Below the pieces are notes generated by a model. The model saw only the letters and a program-made list of their open reading frames with translations, was not told where the DNA came from and made no database searches. Shown here piece by piece: positions 6,509-13,624 of a stretch of DNA of 27,019 nucleotides. The stretch spans positions 1 through 27,019 of the forward strand of contig JBFKOW010000025.1 of assembly GCA_041628615.1 (NCBI GenBank), written 5' to 3'. The stretch comes from JAMWZF01 sp041628615. GTDB lineage: Bacteria; Pseudomonadota; Alphaproteobacteria; Rhodobacterales; Rhodobacteraceae. Position 1 is the stretch's first letter. Every line of letters starts with the position of its first letter. A program made the position numbers and the translations under genes.

Positions 6509-8803
6509 TCAGCCGGTGGCCGCCGAGGGATCCGGCCCGCCCAGCCGCTTGATCAGCGCGTCCGGCAGCTTCAGTTCCCGGTGCGGGAACGGGATCTCGA
6601 TGCCGGCGGCGTCGAGGGCGCGCTTGACCTCGCGGGTATAGGCGCGGCCCAGCGCCCATTGCTGGCCGGGGCGGGTCTTGATCCGGACCCGGATGTTGAC
6701 CGCGCTGTCGGCGAGGCCCACGACGCCGTGGTATTCCAGCGGCGCGAGGATCGCCTCGCCGTGCGGCCCGGCCTTGAGCGCATCGAAGGCCTCGTGCAGC
6801 GCCTTCTCGGCCTTCTCGAGGTCGGTGTCGTAGGCCACGCCCACGACCTCCACGTGATAGGCGAAGAGCCGCATGTAGTTGGCCACCGTGTCGACCGCAC
6901 TGAACGGGATCAGGTGATAGGCCCCGGACAGGTCGCGCAGCCCCACCGACCGGATGGTCAGCCGCTCCACCCCGCCGGTGATCCCGGCGACGGTGATCAC
7001 GTCGCCTTCGTTGATCGCGTTCTCGAGCTGGATGAACACGCCGGTGATGATGTCCTGCACCAGCTTCTGCGCGCCGAAGCCCACGGCCAGGCCGATGACC
7101 CCCGCGCCGGCCAGCAGCGGGGCGATGTCGATGCCGAGCTCGGACAGCGCGATCATGCCGCCGAACACGATGAGTGCGATCGACAGCGCGTTGCGGAACA
7201 GCGCCAGCAGGGTGCGCGACCGGGCCGAGACCGCCTGCCCCGGCAGGTCCGCCGACAGCCGCCGGTCGATCCACGCCGAGAGCACCGCCCAGGCCACCGC
7301 GAAGAACAGCAGGATCAGCAGCACGCTGGCGATCCGCCACATCAGGTCGCCGCCGCTGCCGACCAGCCATCCGGCCACGTCGGCGAGCTGCCAGCCCTCG
7401 ACGATGAGCAGCACCGCGACGCCGAACAGGCCCAGCCCCGCCGCCACCAGAAGCGGCGGCAGGAACGTGGACAGCCGCTGGCCGAGGCTTGGCAGCGCAA
7501 GTTCGAGACTGCGGGGCATCGGCAGGGTCGGGCGGCTGGTCGCCCGTGCAAGCAGCCGCAGCCCGATCATGATCGCCACGAGCGACAGCGCCGACAGCGC
7601 GGTCGCCCGGCCCACCAGTTCGAACACCACGTTCGGATTGGCGAGCGAGACCACATAGGCCACGGCGACGTAGAGATAGGCCAGCGGCGGCCAGATCCGG
7701 TCCCACAGACCCAGCGACCCGGCGACGAAACTGCCGGTCAGCGTCTCGCCCGGATCGTCGGTCTCGGCACCGGGTTCCGGGACGGTCTGGGCCGCCGCCG
7801 CGCGCTCGGCCTCGGCTGCCCGTTCGGCCCGCAGCGAGGCGGCGATCCGCCGGATCGCCAGCACCGCCATCACCGCCACCAGCGTCAGCACCACGGTCCG
7901 CAGCGACCGCGAGATCACGAAGTTGGTCCAGTCCTGGGCGATCGGCACCGCGGCGATCAGGCCATAGAACAGGACCCCGACGGTGCGGCGGATGTTGCGG
8001 GCGATGGTGGCCTCGGCCACCTGCGGCAACCGGGAGAAGGTCAGGTCCTCGGGATGCCGGCTGACGAACACGGTCAGTACCAGAGAGAAGATGCCGAACA
8101 CGAGGAAGGCGTTCAGGTAGAGCGCCTGGGCGAGAGCCGGCGTGCCGTCGTTCAGGACGAAGATGGCGAGCCCGTAACCCGCGACCCACGCCAGGACGAG
8201 GGACAGGAGGCGCAGCACGAACTGCCCGGCAAAGACCTTCGCAAGGGTTCCGAGATCCGCATCCCGGGGCCGCATGCCGAGCCGGAGCCGGCGCGACAGG
8301 ATGCGGAGGGCCCGGTAGATCAGCGCCGTCACGACGATCGTGAGAAGGAGATCGAGCCCTTCGTCGGCGATCCGCGCCCGGCGATCCTCGGTCAGCAGGC
8401 TGGGCAGCAGGCCGAGACGCTGGATGTCGCGCAGCGACTGGGTGATCTGGCCCGTCACTCCCGCGACCAGCTCGACGGAGGAGGCGGCGAGGCGGGCGGC
8501 AAGGGTCTGGTCCTCCGCCGGCGCGGGGTCGGCCCCGGTCGCGGCGTCGGCAGCGTCCGGGCCGGCCGCGTCCCGCAGCGCGGCGATCAGCCGGTCGCGG
8601 GTTTCGGGGTTCTCGAGCGCGTCCAGAAGGGGGCCGAGGGCCGCGTCCTGGGCCGCCGCATCGGCGGCCGCGGGCTCGCCCGTCCCGGGCATCACCTGCG
8701 CGGCGGACGGTCCCGGCAGGGCCGCCGCCGCGACGGCGATGACGAGGGCCAGGAGACCGGCGACGATGGGTCTGGCGGCGGAATTCGGGCGGAATGGGAT
8801 CAT
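6509..8803 (-). CDS. Large MscS-family mechanosensitive ion channel
   Basis: 764 aa. An N-terminal signal peptide (about 1-36, ending SAAQ) is followed by a periplasmic Ala-rich/helical region to about 145, then roughly ten or more hydrophobic helices up to 590. The signature MscS pore helix lies at about 562-592 (Gly/Ala-rich, ending in QKLVQDIITGVF), followed by the beta domain near 597-660 and an alpha/beta C-terminus. The size and layout match the long MscS paralogs (YbiO/YnaI-like or DUF3772 type) rather than the minimal 286-aa MscS. It would release solutes on hypo-osmotic shock from the inner membrane. It is separated from galU by a terminator-like hairpin and is followed by another. 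Its position beside a compatible-solute operon supports an osmotic role. The ion selectivity cannot be judged from sequence. Confidence 0.92.
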   Translation of the reverse strand: MIPFRPNSAARPIVAGLLALVIAVAAAALPGPSAAQVMPGTGEPAAADAAAQDAALGPLLDALENPETRDRLIAALRDAAGPDAADAATGADPAPAEDQTLAARLAASSVELVAGVTGQITQSLRDIQRLGLLPSLLTEDRRARIADEGLDLLLTIVVTALIYRALRILSRRLRLGMRPRDADLGTLAKVFAGQFVLRLLSLVLAWVAGYGLAIFVLNDGTPALAQALYLNAFLVFGIFSLVLTVFVSRHPEDLTFSRLPQVAEATIARNIRRTVGVLFYGLIAAVPIAQDWTNFVISRSLRTVVLTLVAVMAVLAIRRIAASLRAERAAEAERAAAAQTVPEPGAETDDPGETLTGSFVAGSLGLWDRIWPPLAYLYVAVAYVVSLANPNVVFELVGRATALSALSLVAIMIGLRLLARATSRPTLPMPRSLELALPSLGQRLSTFLPPLLVAAGLGLFGVAVLLIVEGWQLADVAGWLVGSGGDLMWRIASVLLILLFFAVAWAVLSAWIDRRLSADLPGQAVSARSRTLLALFRNALSIALIVFGGMIALSELGIDIAPLLAGAGVIGLAVGFGAQKLVQDIITGVFIQLENAINEGDVITVAGITGGVERLTIRSVGLRDLSGAYHLIPFSAVDTVANYMRLFAYHVEVVGVAYDTDLEKAEKALHEAFDALKAGPHGEAILAPLEYHGVVGLADSAVNIRVRIKTRPGQQWALGRAYTREVKRALDAAGIEIPFPHRELKLPDALIKRLGGPDPSAATG

Positions 8804-8904
8804 CGGGGGGCTTCCTCGCTCGCAGCCCCCGGTGCGCGGCTCGTCGGGTCGGCCGCGCCCGGGGGCGTCTTGTCAGTCTCTGCGCGGGGGGCTTGAATAC
8901 GCAA

Positions 8905-8941
8905 CCGCGGCGGCGGGCGCAACCGACGCCCGCTGCCGCGG
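8905..8941 (-). terminator. Candidate terminator after galU
   Basis: A 15-bp stem with one mismatch: 8905-8919 pairs with 8927-8941, with a 7-nt loop. It lies just past the galU stop codon (8956) on the minus strand. The downstream flank is TTGCGTATTC, only weakly T-rich. The remaining bases up to the channel start at 8803 are GC-rich with no clear promoter. Confidence 0.5.
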
Positions 8942-8955
8942 CCGATACGGCCGTG

Positions 8956-9846
8956 TCAGGCCGCGCTGGCGGTCCGGCCGTCGAAGCGGAATGCCTCGAG
9001 GACATCCGCGTATTCGGGATCCTGCGCGGCGAGGTGCAGGGTGGCCTCCAGCATCCCGGCCTTCGAGCCGCAGTCGAACCGCTGGCCCGAGAACCTGAAA
9101 CCGGCCAGCCCGACCCGCGATGCGCCGCGGGCGATGGCGTCGGTCAGCTGGATCTCGTTCCCGGCGCCGGGGGGCTGCGTGGCGAGGTCCTCGAAGATCG
9201 AGGCATCGAGCACGTAGCGCCCGACGACCGCGTCCCGGGACGGCGCGTCGGCCGGCGCGGGTTTCTCGACCATGCCATCGGCGCTCACCAGACGGCCGTC
9301 GCCCCCGGTGACCGACAGGATGCCGTATTTCGGCGTCTCCTCGGGCGCGACCGTCATCGTCGCCACGAGGTGGCCGGCGGTGCCCGCGGCATAGGCGCGG
9401 ATCATCTCGCCGATGCATCCCTCACCGAGGATCAGGTCGTCGGGAAGGATCACCGCGACGGCCCCGGGCAGGACGTGGTCGCGCGCGCAGAGGACGGCAT
9501 GGCCGAGACCGCGCGGCTCGTCCTGCATGGTGAAGACCACGTCGTCGGATTTCGGGCAGAAGGCGGCTTCCTGGAGGTCCTCCGCGAGGTCGGCCTTGCC
9601 GCGCGACTTCAGTTCGGCGCGCAGGCGGGCGTCGTCCATCACGTGCCGCTCGATGGCCGACTTGGACGGGTGGCTGACGAACACCATGCGTTCGATCCCC
9701 GCCGCCTGCGCCTCGTCGATGGCGTGCTGGATCAGCGGCGTGTCGATGACCGGCAACAACTCCTTGGGCGTCGCCTTGGTGGCCGGGAGAAAGCGGGTGC
9801 CAAGGCCGGCCACGGGAAAGATGGCAGTGCGAACGGGTTCGGTCAT
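8956..9846 (-). CDS. galU: UTP-glucose-1-phosphate uridylyltransferase
   Basis: 296 aa, the normal GalU size. The N-terminal nucleotide-binding segment is characteristic: FPVAGLGTRFLPATKATPKE at 10-29, followed by LLPVIDTPLIQ, and later LPDDLI. It makes UDP-glucose from UTP and glucose 1-phosphate in the cytosol, feeding polysaccharide, lipid and osmoprotectant glucosylation. An in-frame start 30 codons upstream (9936) would add a non-homologous leader overlapping the promoter, so the ATG at 9846, with GGAGA about 10 nt before it, is chosen. It is divergent from the glucosylglycerol operon and shares a motif-rich intergenic region with it. Known GgpS enzymes prefer ADP-glucose, so a direct supply role is not certain. 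Confidence 0.95.
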   Translation of the reverse strand: MTEPVRTAIFPVAGLGTRFLPATKATPKELLPVIDTPLIQHAIDEAQAAGIERMVFVSHPSKSAIERHVMDDARLRAELKSRGKADLAEDLQEAAFCPKSDDVVFTMQDEPRGLGHAVLCARDHVLPGAVAVILPDDLILGEGCIGEMIRAYAAGTAGHLVATMTVAPEETPKYGILSVTGGDGRLVSADGMVEKPAPADAPSRDAVVGRYVLDASIFEDLATQPPGAGNEIQLTDAIARGASRVGLAGFRFSGQRFDCGSKAGMLEATLHLAAQDPEYADVLEAFRFDGRTASAA

Positions 9847-9898
9847 CGAGTGAGTGTCTCCGTATGGTTGCTGATCGGTGTCTTCGCTGCTGTGCAGC

Positions 9899-9926
9899 AA
9901 GATAGTGGCGCAGCGGGAGATGTCAA
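9899..9926 (-). promoter_or_regulatory. Candidate sigma70 promoter of galU
   Basis: On the minus strand TTGACA (9926-9921, full consensus) is followed after 16 nt by TATCTT (9904-9899). Transcription would begin near 9892, about 45 nt before the galU ATG. A short dyad GCTGC-TGT-GCAGC (9886-9898) falls at the predicted start of the transcript. Called by eye. Confidence 0.6.
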
Positions 9927-9951
9927 AAAGCGACACCGATTATGTCGCTTT
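9927..9951. promoter_or_regulatory. Perfect inverted repeat, candidate transcription-factor operator
   Basis: AAAGCGACA (9927-9935), a 7-nt spacer and TGTCGCTTT (9943-9951) form a perfect 9-bp dyad. It abuts the galU -35 box and would be centred near -47 of galU, a typical activator position. Related half-sites occur near the gpsA promoter. I do not recognise the cognate regulator. Confidence 0.6.
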
Positions 9952-10059
9952 CCAGCGTTACCTGCCACATCTTGCGGCGCAAGAGCCGAATTCTCGTGCA
10001 TCTGGCTGCGATCATGCGGTTCCAACGCGCCGCGCGCGGCGTGGTTCCCGGCCATCGGC

Positions 10060-10087
10060 TTGACTTTGCCGCGATGCAGAATATCTG
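10060..10087 (+). promoter_or_regulatory. Candidate sigma70 promoter of the gpsA-HAD-ggpS operon
   Basis: TTGACT (10060-10065) is followed after 16 nt by TATCTG (10082-10087). It has the same box layout as the galU promoter on the other strand. Transcription would start near 10094, giving a leader of about 80 nt before the gpsA ATG. Called by eye. Confidence 0.5.
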
Positions 10088-10123
10088 AAAGCGACATGCA
10101 CCGACAGGAAACGACATATTCGG
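10086..10123 (+). promoter_or_regulatory. Two direct half-sites of the intergenic motif, overlapping the gpsA transcription start
   Basis: TGAAAGCGACATGCACCG (10086-10103) and AGGAAACGACATATTCGG (10106-10123) lie 20 nt apart. The second matches the minus-strand reading of 9936-9953 (GGAAAGCGACATAATCGG) except for one missing base and one substitution. They start at the -10 box and run into the leader, a position suited to repression or to switching. Confidence 0.5.
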
Positions 10124-10175
10124 CGGGAGGGGGAACCATTCCGCGCTGCGCCGCGTTGCGTGCCGGAGGACACAG

Positions 10176-11318
10176 ATGACCCACACCGACCTTTCCGCCG
10201 ATCCCACCGTATTCCATGCCGACCGTCTTGGTCCCGTCGCCGTCCTCGGCGGCGGCTCCTGGGGCACGGCGCTGGCCGCCACCCTCGCGCAGGCCGGGTC
10301 CGAAACGCGGCTCTGGGCGCGCAACGAGGCGGTCGCCGACGAGATCAACGCGACCGGCCGCAACGACGCCTATCTTCCCGGCATCGACCTGCCTGCCCGG
10401 CTGTCGGCGACATCCGATCTCGCGGCCGCGCTGGACGGGGTCGAGGCGGTGCTGATCGTCGTGCCCTCCCGCCGGATCCGGTCCGTGGCGGCGCTTGCCC
10501 GGCCGCACCTGCCCGCAGGCGTGCCGGTCGCGGTCTGCGCCAAGGGGATCGAGGCCGAGACCGGCCTGCTGATGTCGCAGGTGGCGGAGGAGGAACTGCC
10601 GGGGCACCCGGTGGGCTGCGTGTCGGGGCCGACCTTCGCCCGCGAGACCGCGCTCGGACACCCGACCGCCGCCACCGTCGCCTTCGCCTTCGGGCCCGCG
10701 GACCGGCTGAACCCGGCGCAGAGCCCGGCGGTCCGGCTGGCCGTCACCCTCACCAGCGAGAGCTTCCGGGCCTACGTGTCGGACGATCTCGTGGGCGTCG
10801 AGATCGGCGGCGCGGTCAAGAACGTGATCGCGGTCGCCTGCGGGATGATGACCGGGGCCGGGTTCTCGGAGAACACCCGCGCCGCCCTCATCACCCGCGG
10901 CGTCGACGAGATGAAGCTTCTGGCCGAGGCGCTGGGCGGCCGCCGCGAGACGGTGACCGGGCTGTCCGGCATCGGCGACCTGACGCTGACCTGCGCCAGC
11001 ACGACGTCCCGCAACATGTCGCTTGGCCTGCAGCTCGGACAGCGGATCCCGCGCGAGGAATGCTTCGACGGCCAGCCGGTCGTCGTCGAGGGCGAACACA
11101 ATTCCAGAACGATCACCGATCTTGCCCGGCGGCTGGGCCTGACCCTGCCGATCTGCGAGGCGGTGCGCGCCATCCTGCATGACGGCGCGGCGCTGGGTCC
11201 GACCTTCGCCGCCCTCTGGGCCCGCCCGATCGAGGCCGAGCCGCGCAGCATGGAGATGTCCTTCGGGCACCCGTCGCCCGACCAAGCCATTCGAAAACTT
11301 TCAGAAAGGATCGCATGA
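10176..11318 (+). CDS. gpsA: NAD(P)-dependent glycerol-3-phosphate dehydrogenase
   Basis: 380 aa, somewhat longer than the usual 330-340 aa because of a roughly 18-residue N-terminal extension and an extended C-terminus. The Rossmann motif VAVLGGGSWGTALA is followed by CAKGIE, SGPTFARE, the catalytic-Lys segment VKNVIAVACG, GLSGIGDLTLTC and SRNMSLG, all typical of GpsA. It reduces dihydroxyacetone phosphate to sn-glycerol 3-phosphate in the cytosol. A GGAGG site lies 6 nt before the ATG. Its stop overlaps the next start (ATGA), and the operon continues with a phosphatase and a glucosylglycerol-phosphate synthase, so this copy probably supplies acceptor glycerol 3-phosphate for the osmolyte. 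Whether it is also the housekeeping copy for lipids cannot be told from the window. Confidence 0.94.
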   Translation: MTHTDLSADPTVFHADRLGPVAVLGGGSWGTALAATLAQAGSETRLWARNEAVADEINATGRNDAYLPGIDLPARLSATSDLAAALDGVEAVLIVVPSRRIRSVAALARPHLPAGVPVAVCAKGIEAETGLLMSQVAEEELPGHPVGCVSGPTFARETALGHPTAATVAFAFGPADRLNPAQSPAVRLAVTLTSESFRAYVSDDLVGVEIGGAVKNVIAVACGMMTGAGFSENTRAALITRGVDEMKLLAEALGGRRETVTGLSGIGDLTLTCASTTSRNMSLGLQLGQRIPREECFDGQPVVVEGEHNSRTITDLARRLGLTLPICEAVRAILHDGAALGPTFAALWARPIEAEPRSMEMSFGHPSPDQAIRKLSERIA

Positions 11319-12109
11319 CCCAGATCGACCCCACCGCCTCCACCATTTCCCGCCATCCGATTGCCGACAAGAAGCTGGTGCTTGCCACCGATCTTGACGG
11401 CACCTTTCTCGGCGGCAGCGACGAGGCCCGCACCGGGCTTTACAACTGGATCGAGAAGAACCGCGCCTCCGTGGGGCTGATCTTCGTCAGCGGCCGCGAG
11501 CCGGGCTTCATCACCAACCTCGTCCGCCGGCACGGCGTGCCGCGGCCCGATTTCGCGGTGTGCGACGTGGGCACGACCATCGCGTCGGTGGGGCCGGACA
11601 ACCTGCTGTCGCCGATCGCCGAGCTCGAGGCCGAGATCGCGGAAGCCTGGGGCGATGCGAATGGCCGGGTGCAGGCGGCGCTGCACCGGGCGCGCGGGCT
11701 CAAGCTGCAGTCCACCGGCTTCCGCCACCGCGTGAGCTACGACATGGATCCGGCCGAGTTCGATCCCGCCGCGCTCGACATCGTTGCCGATCTCGGGCTC
11801 GACGCGCTTGTCTCGGACAACCGGTTCTTCGACGTGCTGCCGCGCGACGTCAGCAAGGGGCCGTCGCTGCTGCGCCTGCTGACCCACCTGGGCGTGCCGA
11901 ACGGCAACTGCCTCGTCGCCGGGGACACGTTGAACGACCTGTCGATGCTGTCGCTGGGGCTTCCCGCCGTCGCCGTCGGCAATTCCGAACCGGCGCTGCT
12001 CGACGCGCTCAAGGGACAGGGTCACGTCCACTTCGCCAAGGGCGAGGGCGCGGCGGGGATCGCCGAGGCGATCCTGTCGCACGACGCGTTCCGTCCGGAA
12101 GCCGCCTGA
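11315..12109 (+). CDS. HAD-family phosphatase, probable glucosylglycerol-phosphate phosphatase
   Basis: 264 aa. The HAD motifs are present in order: DLDGT at 26-30 (nucleophile Asp26, acid/base Asp28), motif II VSGRE, motif III Lys in DVSKG, and motif IV GDTLND. The large cap between motifs II and III and the overall pattern fit the HAD-IIB group that includes sucrose-phosphate and mannosylglycerate-phosphate phosphatases. Between gpsA (4-bp overlap) and ggpS (12-nt gap with a GGGAG site), the expected substrate is glucosylglycerol phosphate. In some Pseudomonas and Stenotrophomonas enzymes a HAD-like phosphatase domain is fused ahead of GgpS; here the two are separate genes. Substrate specificity is inferred from the operon. 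Confidence 0.85.
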   Translation: MTQIDPTASTISRHPIADKKLVLATDLDGTFLGGSDEARTGLYNWIEKNRASVGLIFVSGREPGFITNLVRRHGVPRPDFAVCDVGTTIASVGPDNLLSPIAELEAEIAEAWGDANGRVQAALHRARGLKLQSTGFRHRVSYDMDPAEFDPAALDIVADLGLDALVSDNRFFDVLPRDVSKGPSLLRLLTHLGVPNGNCLVAGDTLNDLSMLSLGLPAVAVGNSEPALLDALKGQGHVHFAKGEGAAGIAEAILSHDAFRPEAA

Positions 12110-12121
12110 GGGAGAGCCGCC

Positions 12122-13609
12122 ATGTCGTCCGATCTTGTCATCGTCTATCACCGGCAGCCCTACGAGGAGGTCGAGGAGAACGGCCGCGTCGTGCTGAAGG
12201 AGAATTCCAGCCCCAACGGCATCGTCCCGACGCTCAAGAGCTTCTTCGGCGGCGCCGATCACGGGGCCTGGATCGCCTGGAAACTGGCCGAGGACCCGTC
12301 GAACCCCGACTTCGAGCGGGTGATCGAGATCGACGACGCCTATGGCAAGTACTCGGTGTCGCGGCTGCCGCTGTCGGCCGATCAGGTCCGGGAATTCTAC
12401 CACGTCACCTCGAAGGAGGCGTTCTGGCCGATCCTGCACGGGTTCAAGGAGCGCTACGACTATTTCCCAGTCGACTGGCCGAACTTCCGCGAGGTGAACT
12501 GGGCCTTCGCCGAGGCCGCGGCGGCCGAAGCGGCGGAGGGGGCCGTGGTCTGGGTCCACGACTACAACCTGTGGCTGGTGCCGGGCTACCTGCGCAAGCT
12601 GCGCCCGGACGTGAAGATCGCCTTCTTCCACCACACCCCGTTCCCGCCGGCGGACATGTTCAACGTCCTGCCGTGGCGCAAGGAAATCGTGGCGAGCCTG
12701 CTGGCCTGCGACGATGTCGGGTTCCACATTCCGCGCTTCGCCGCGAACTTCGTCTCCGTGGCCCGCAGCCTGTTCGACATCGATGTGGTCGGCCGCGAAC
12801 GGGTGCCCGAGACGTGGATCTCGGAAGGCACCGCGCTGACCGAGCGCATGATGCCCACCGCGATCGAGTTCGAGGGCCGGCGGGTCGGGGTCAGCGTCAC
12901 CCCGGTCGGCGTCGATATCGGCCTCATCGACGAGCGCGCCCGCGCCGCCGAGACCGCGGCGGCGGTCCGCGGCATCCGCGATGACCTCGGCGGCTGCAAG
13001 CTCGTGCTTTCGGTGGGCCGCACCGACTACACCAAGGGCGGTATCGAGCAGTTGTCGAGTTTCGAGCGCCTGCTCGACGCCAACCCGGACCTGCGCGGCC
13101 GGATCCGGCTGATGCATGTCTCGGTTTCGGCCAACCGCAACATGACCGCCTACGGCGCGATCCAGAGCGAGATCGAGGAAACCGCCGGTCGGATCAACGG
13201 CCGGTTCGGCACGCTGGACTGGCAACCGGTCACGCTGATCTCGCGTGCCATACCCTTCGCCGAGCTGATCGCCTACTACCAGGCGGCGGACGTGGCGTGG
13301 ATCACGCCGCTCGCCGACGGCATGAACCTCGTGTGCAAGGAATACGTCGCGGCGCGCACCGACGGCGACGGCGTGCTGGTGCTGTCGGAATTCGCCGGGG
13401 CGGCGGTGGAACTGGGCGACGCGGTGATCGCCAACCCGTTCTCCCATGCCTCGATGGATCACGCGATCCTGTCGGCGCTGAACATGCCGGAAGAGGAACG
13501 GCGGACCCGCATGGGGCGGCTTCGCGAGGCGGTCCGCGCCTCGGACGTCCGGCACTGGACGCCTGGTGTCTCGAAGATCGGCGGCGACACGATGGACTCC
13601 GCCGCCTGA
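12122..13609 (+). CDS. ggpS: Glucosylglycerol-phosphate synthase (GT20 family)
   Basis: 495 aa, full length for GgpS. It is a relative of trehalose-6-phosphate synthase: WVHDYNLWLVP at 144-154, HHTPFP at 170-175, GRTDYTKGG at 299-307, and DGMNLVCKEY at 399-408 for the nucleotide-sugar site. The N-terminus reads VIVYHRQPYEE, the form I associate with GgpS, in place of the SNRLP-type motif of OtsA. It transfers glucose from a nucleotide sugar (ADP-glucose in cyanobacterial enzymes) to glycerol 3-phosphate, making glucosylglycerol phosphate, the committed step to a salt-stress osmolyte. The upstream gpsA and HAD phosphatase complete the pathway and argue against a trehalose role. Convergent with the hybrid kinase gene, whose stop lies 15 nt away. 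Confidence 0.88.
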   Translation: MSSDLVIVYHRQPYEEVEENGRVVLKENSSPNGIVPTLKSFFGGADHGAWIAWKLAEDPSNPDFERVIEIDDAYGKYSVSRLPLSADQVREFYHVTSKEAFWPILHGFKERYDYFPVDWPNFREVNWAFAEAAAAEAAEGAVVWVHDYNLWLVPGYLRKLRPDVKIAFFHHTPFPPADMFNVLPWRKEIVASLLACDDVGFHIPRFAANFVSVARSLFDIDVVGRERVPETWISEGTALTERMMPTAIEFEGRRVGVSVTPVGVDIGLIDERARAAETAAAVRGIRDDLGGCKLVLSVGRTDYTKGGIEQLSSFERLLDANPDLRGRIRLMHVSVSANRNMTAYGAIQSEIEETAGRINGRFGTLDWQPVTLISRAIPFAELIAYYQAADVAWITPLADGMNLVCKEYVAARTDGDGVLVLSEFAGAAVELGDAVIANPFSHASMDHAILSALNMPEEERRTRMGRLREAVRASDVRHWTPGVSKIGGDTMDSAA

Positions 13610-13622
13610 GCGGCCGGCGGCG
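13600..13622. terminator. Small hairpin between the convergent ggpS and kinase genes
   Basis: CGCCGCC (13600-13606) and GGCGGCG (13616-13622) form a 7-bp stem whose loop contains the ggpS stop codon. It is the only structure in the 15-nt convergent gap and could act in both directions. No T-run follows on either side, so this is weak. Confidence 0.3.
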
Positions 13623-13624
13623 GG

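Noticed and set aside
6315..9005. Long open frames overlapping the MscS gene on both strands (for example minus 6315-9005 and plus 6455-8896)
   Set aside because: Arg/Pro/Gly-rich shadow translations; the frame at 6509-8803 carries the signal peptide, helices and pore motif.
9847..9936. N-terminal 30-residue extension of GalU from the ATG at 9936
   Set aside because: It is not GalU-like and would overlap the -35/-10 boxes; the ATG at 9846 has a ribosome site and the family start.
10086..10123. CRISPR-like or REP-type repeats in the galU/gpsA gap
   Set aside because: Copies are short, imperfect, in both orientations and tied to promoter positions; they fit transcription-factor sites better.
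12122..13609. Trehalose-6-phosphate synthase (otsA)
   Set aside because: Same GT20 family, but the N-terminal motif and the operon with gpsA point to glucosylglycerol phosphate. No otsB-like pairing other than the HAD gene, which also fits glucosylglycerol.
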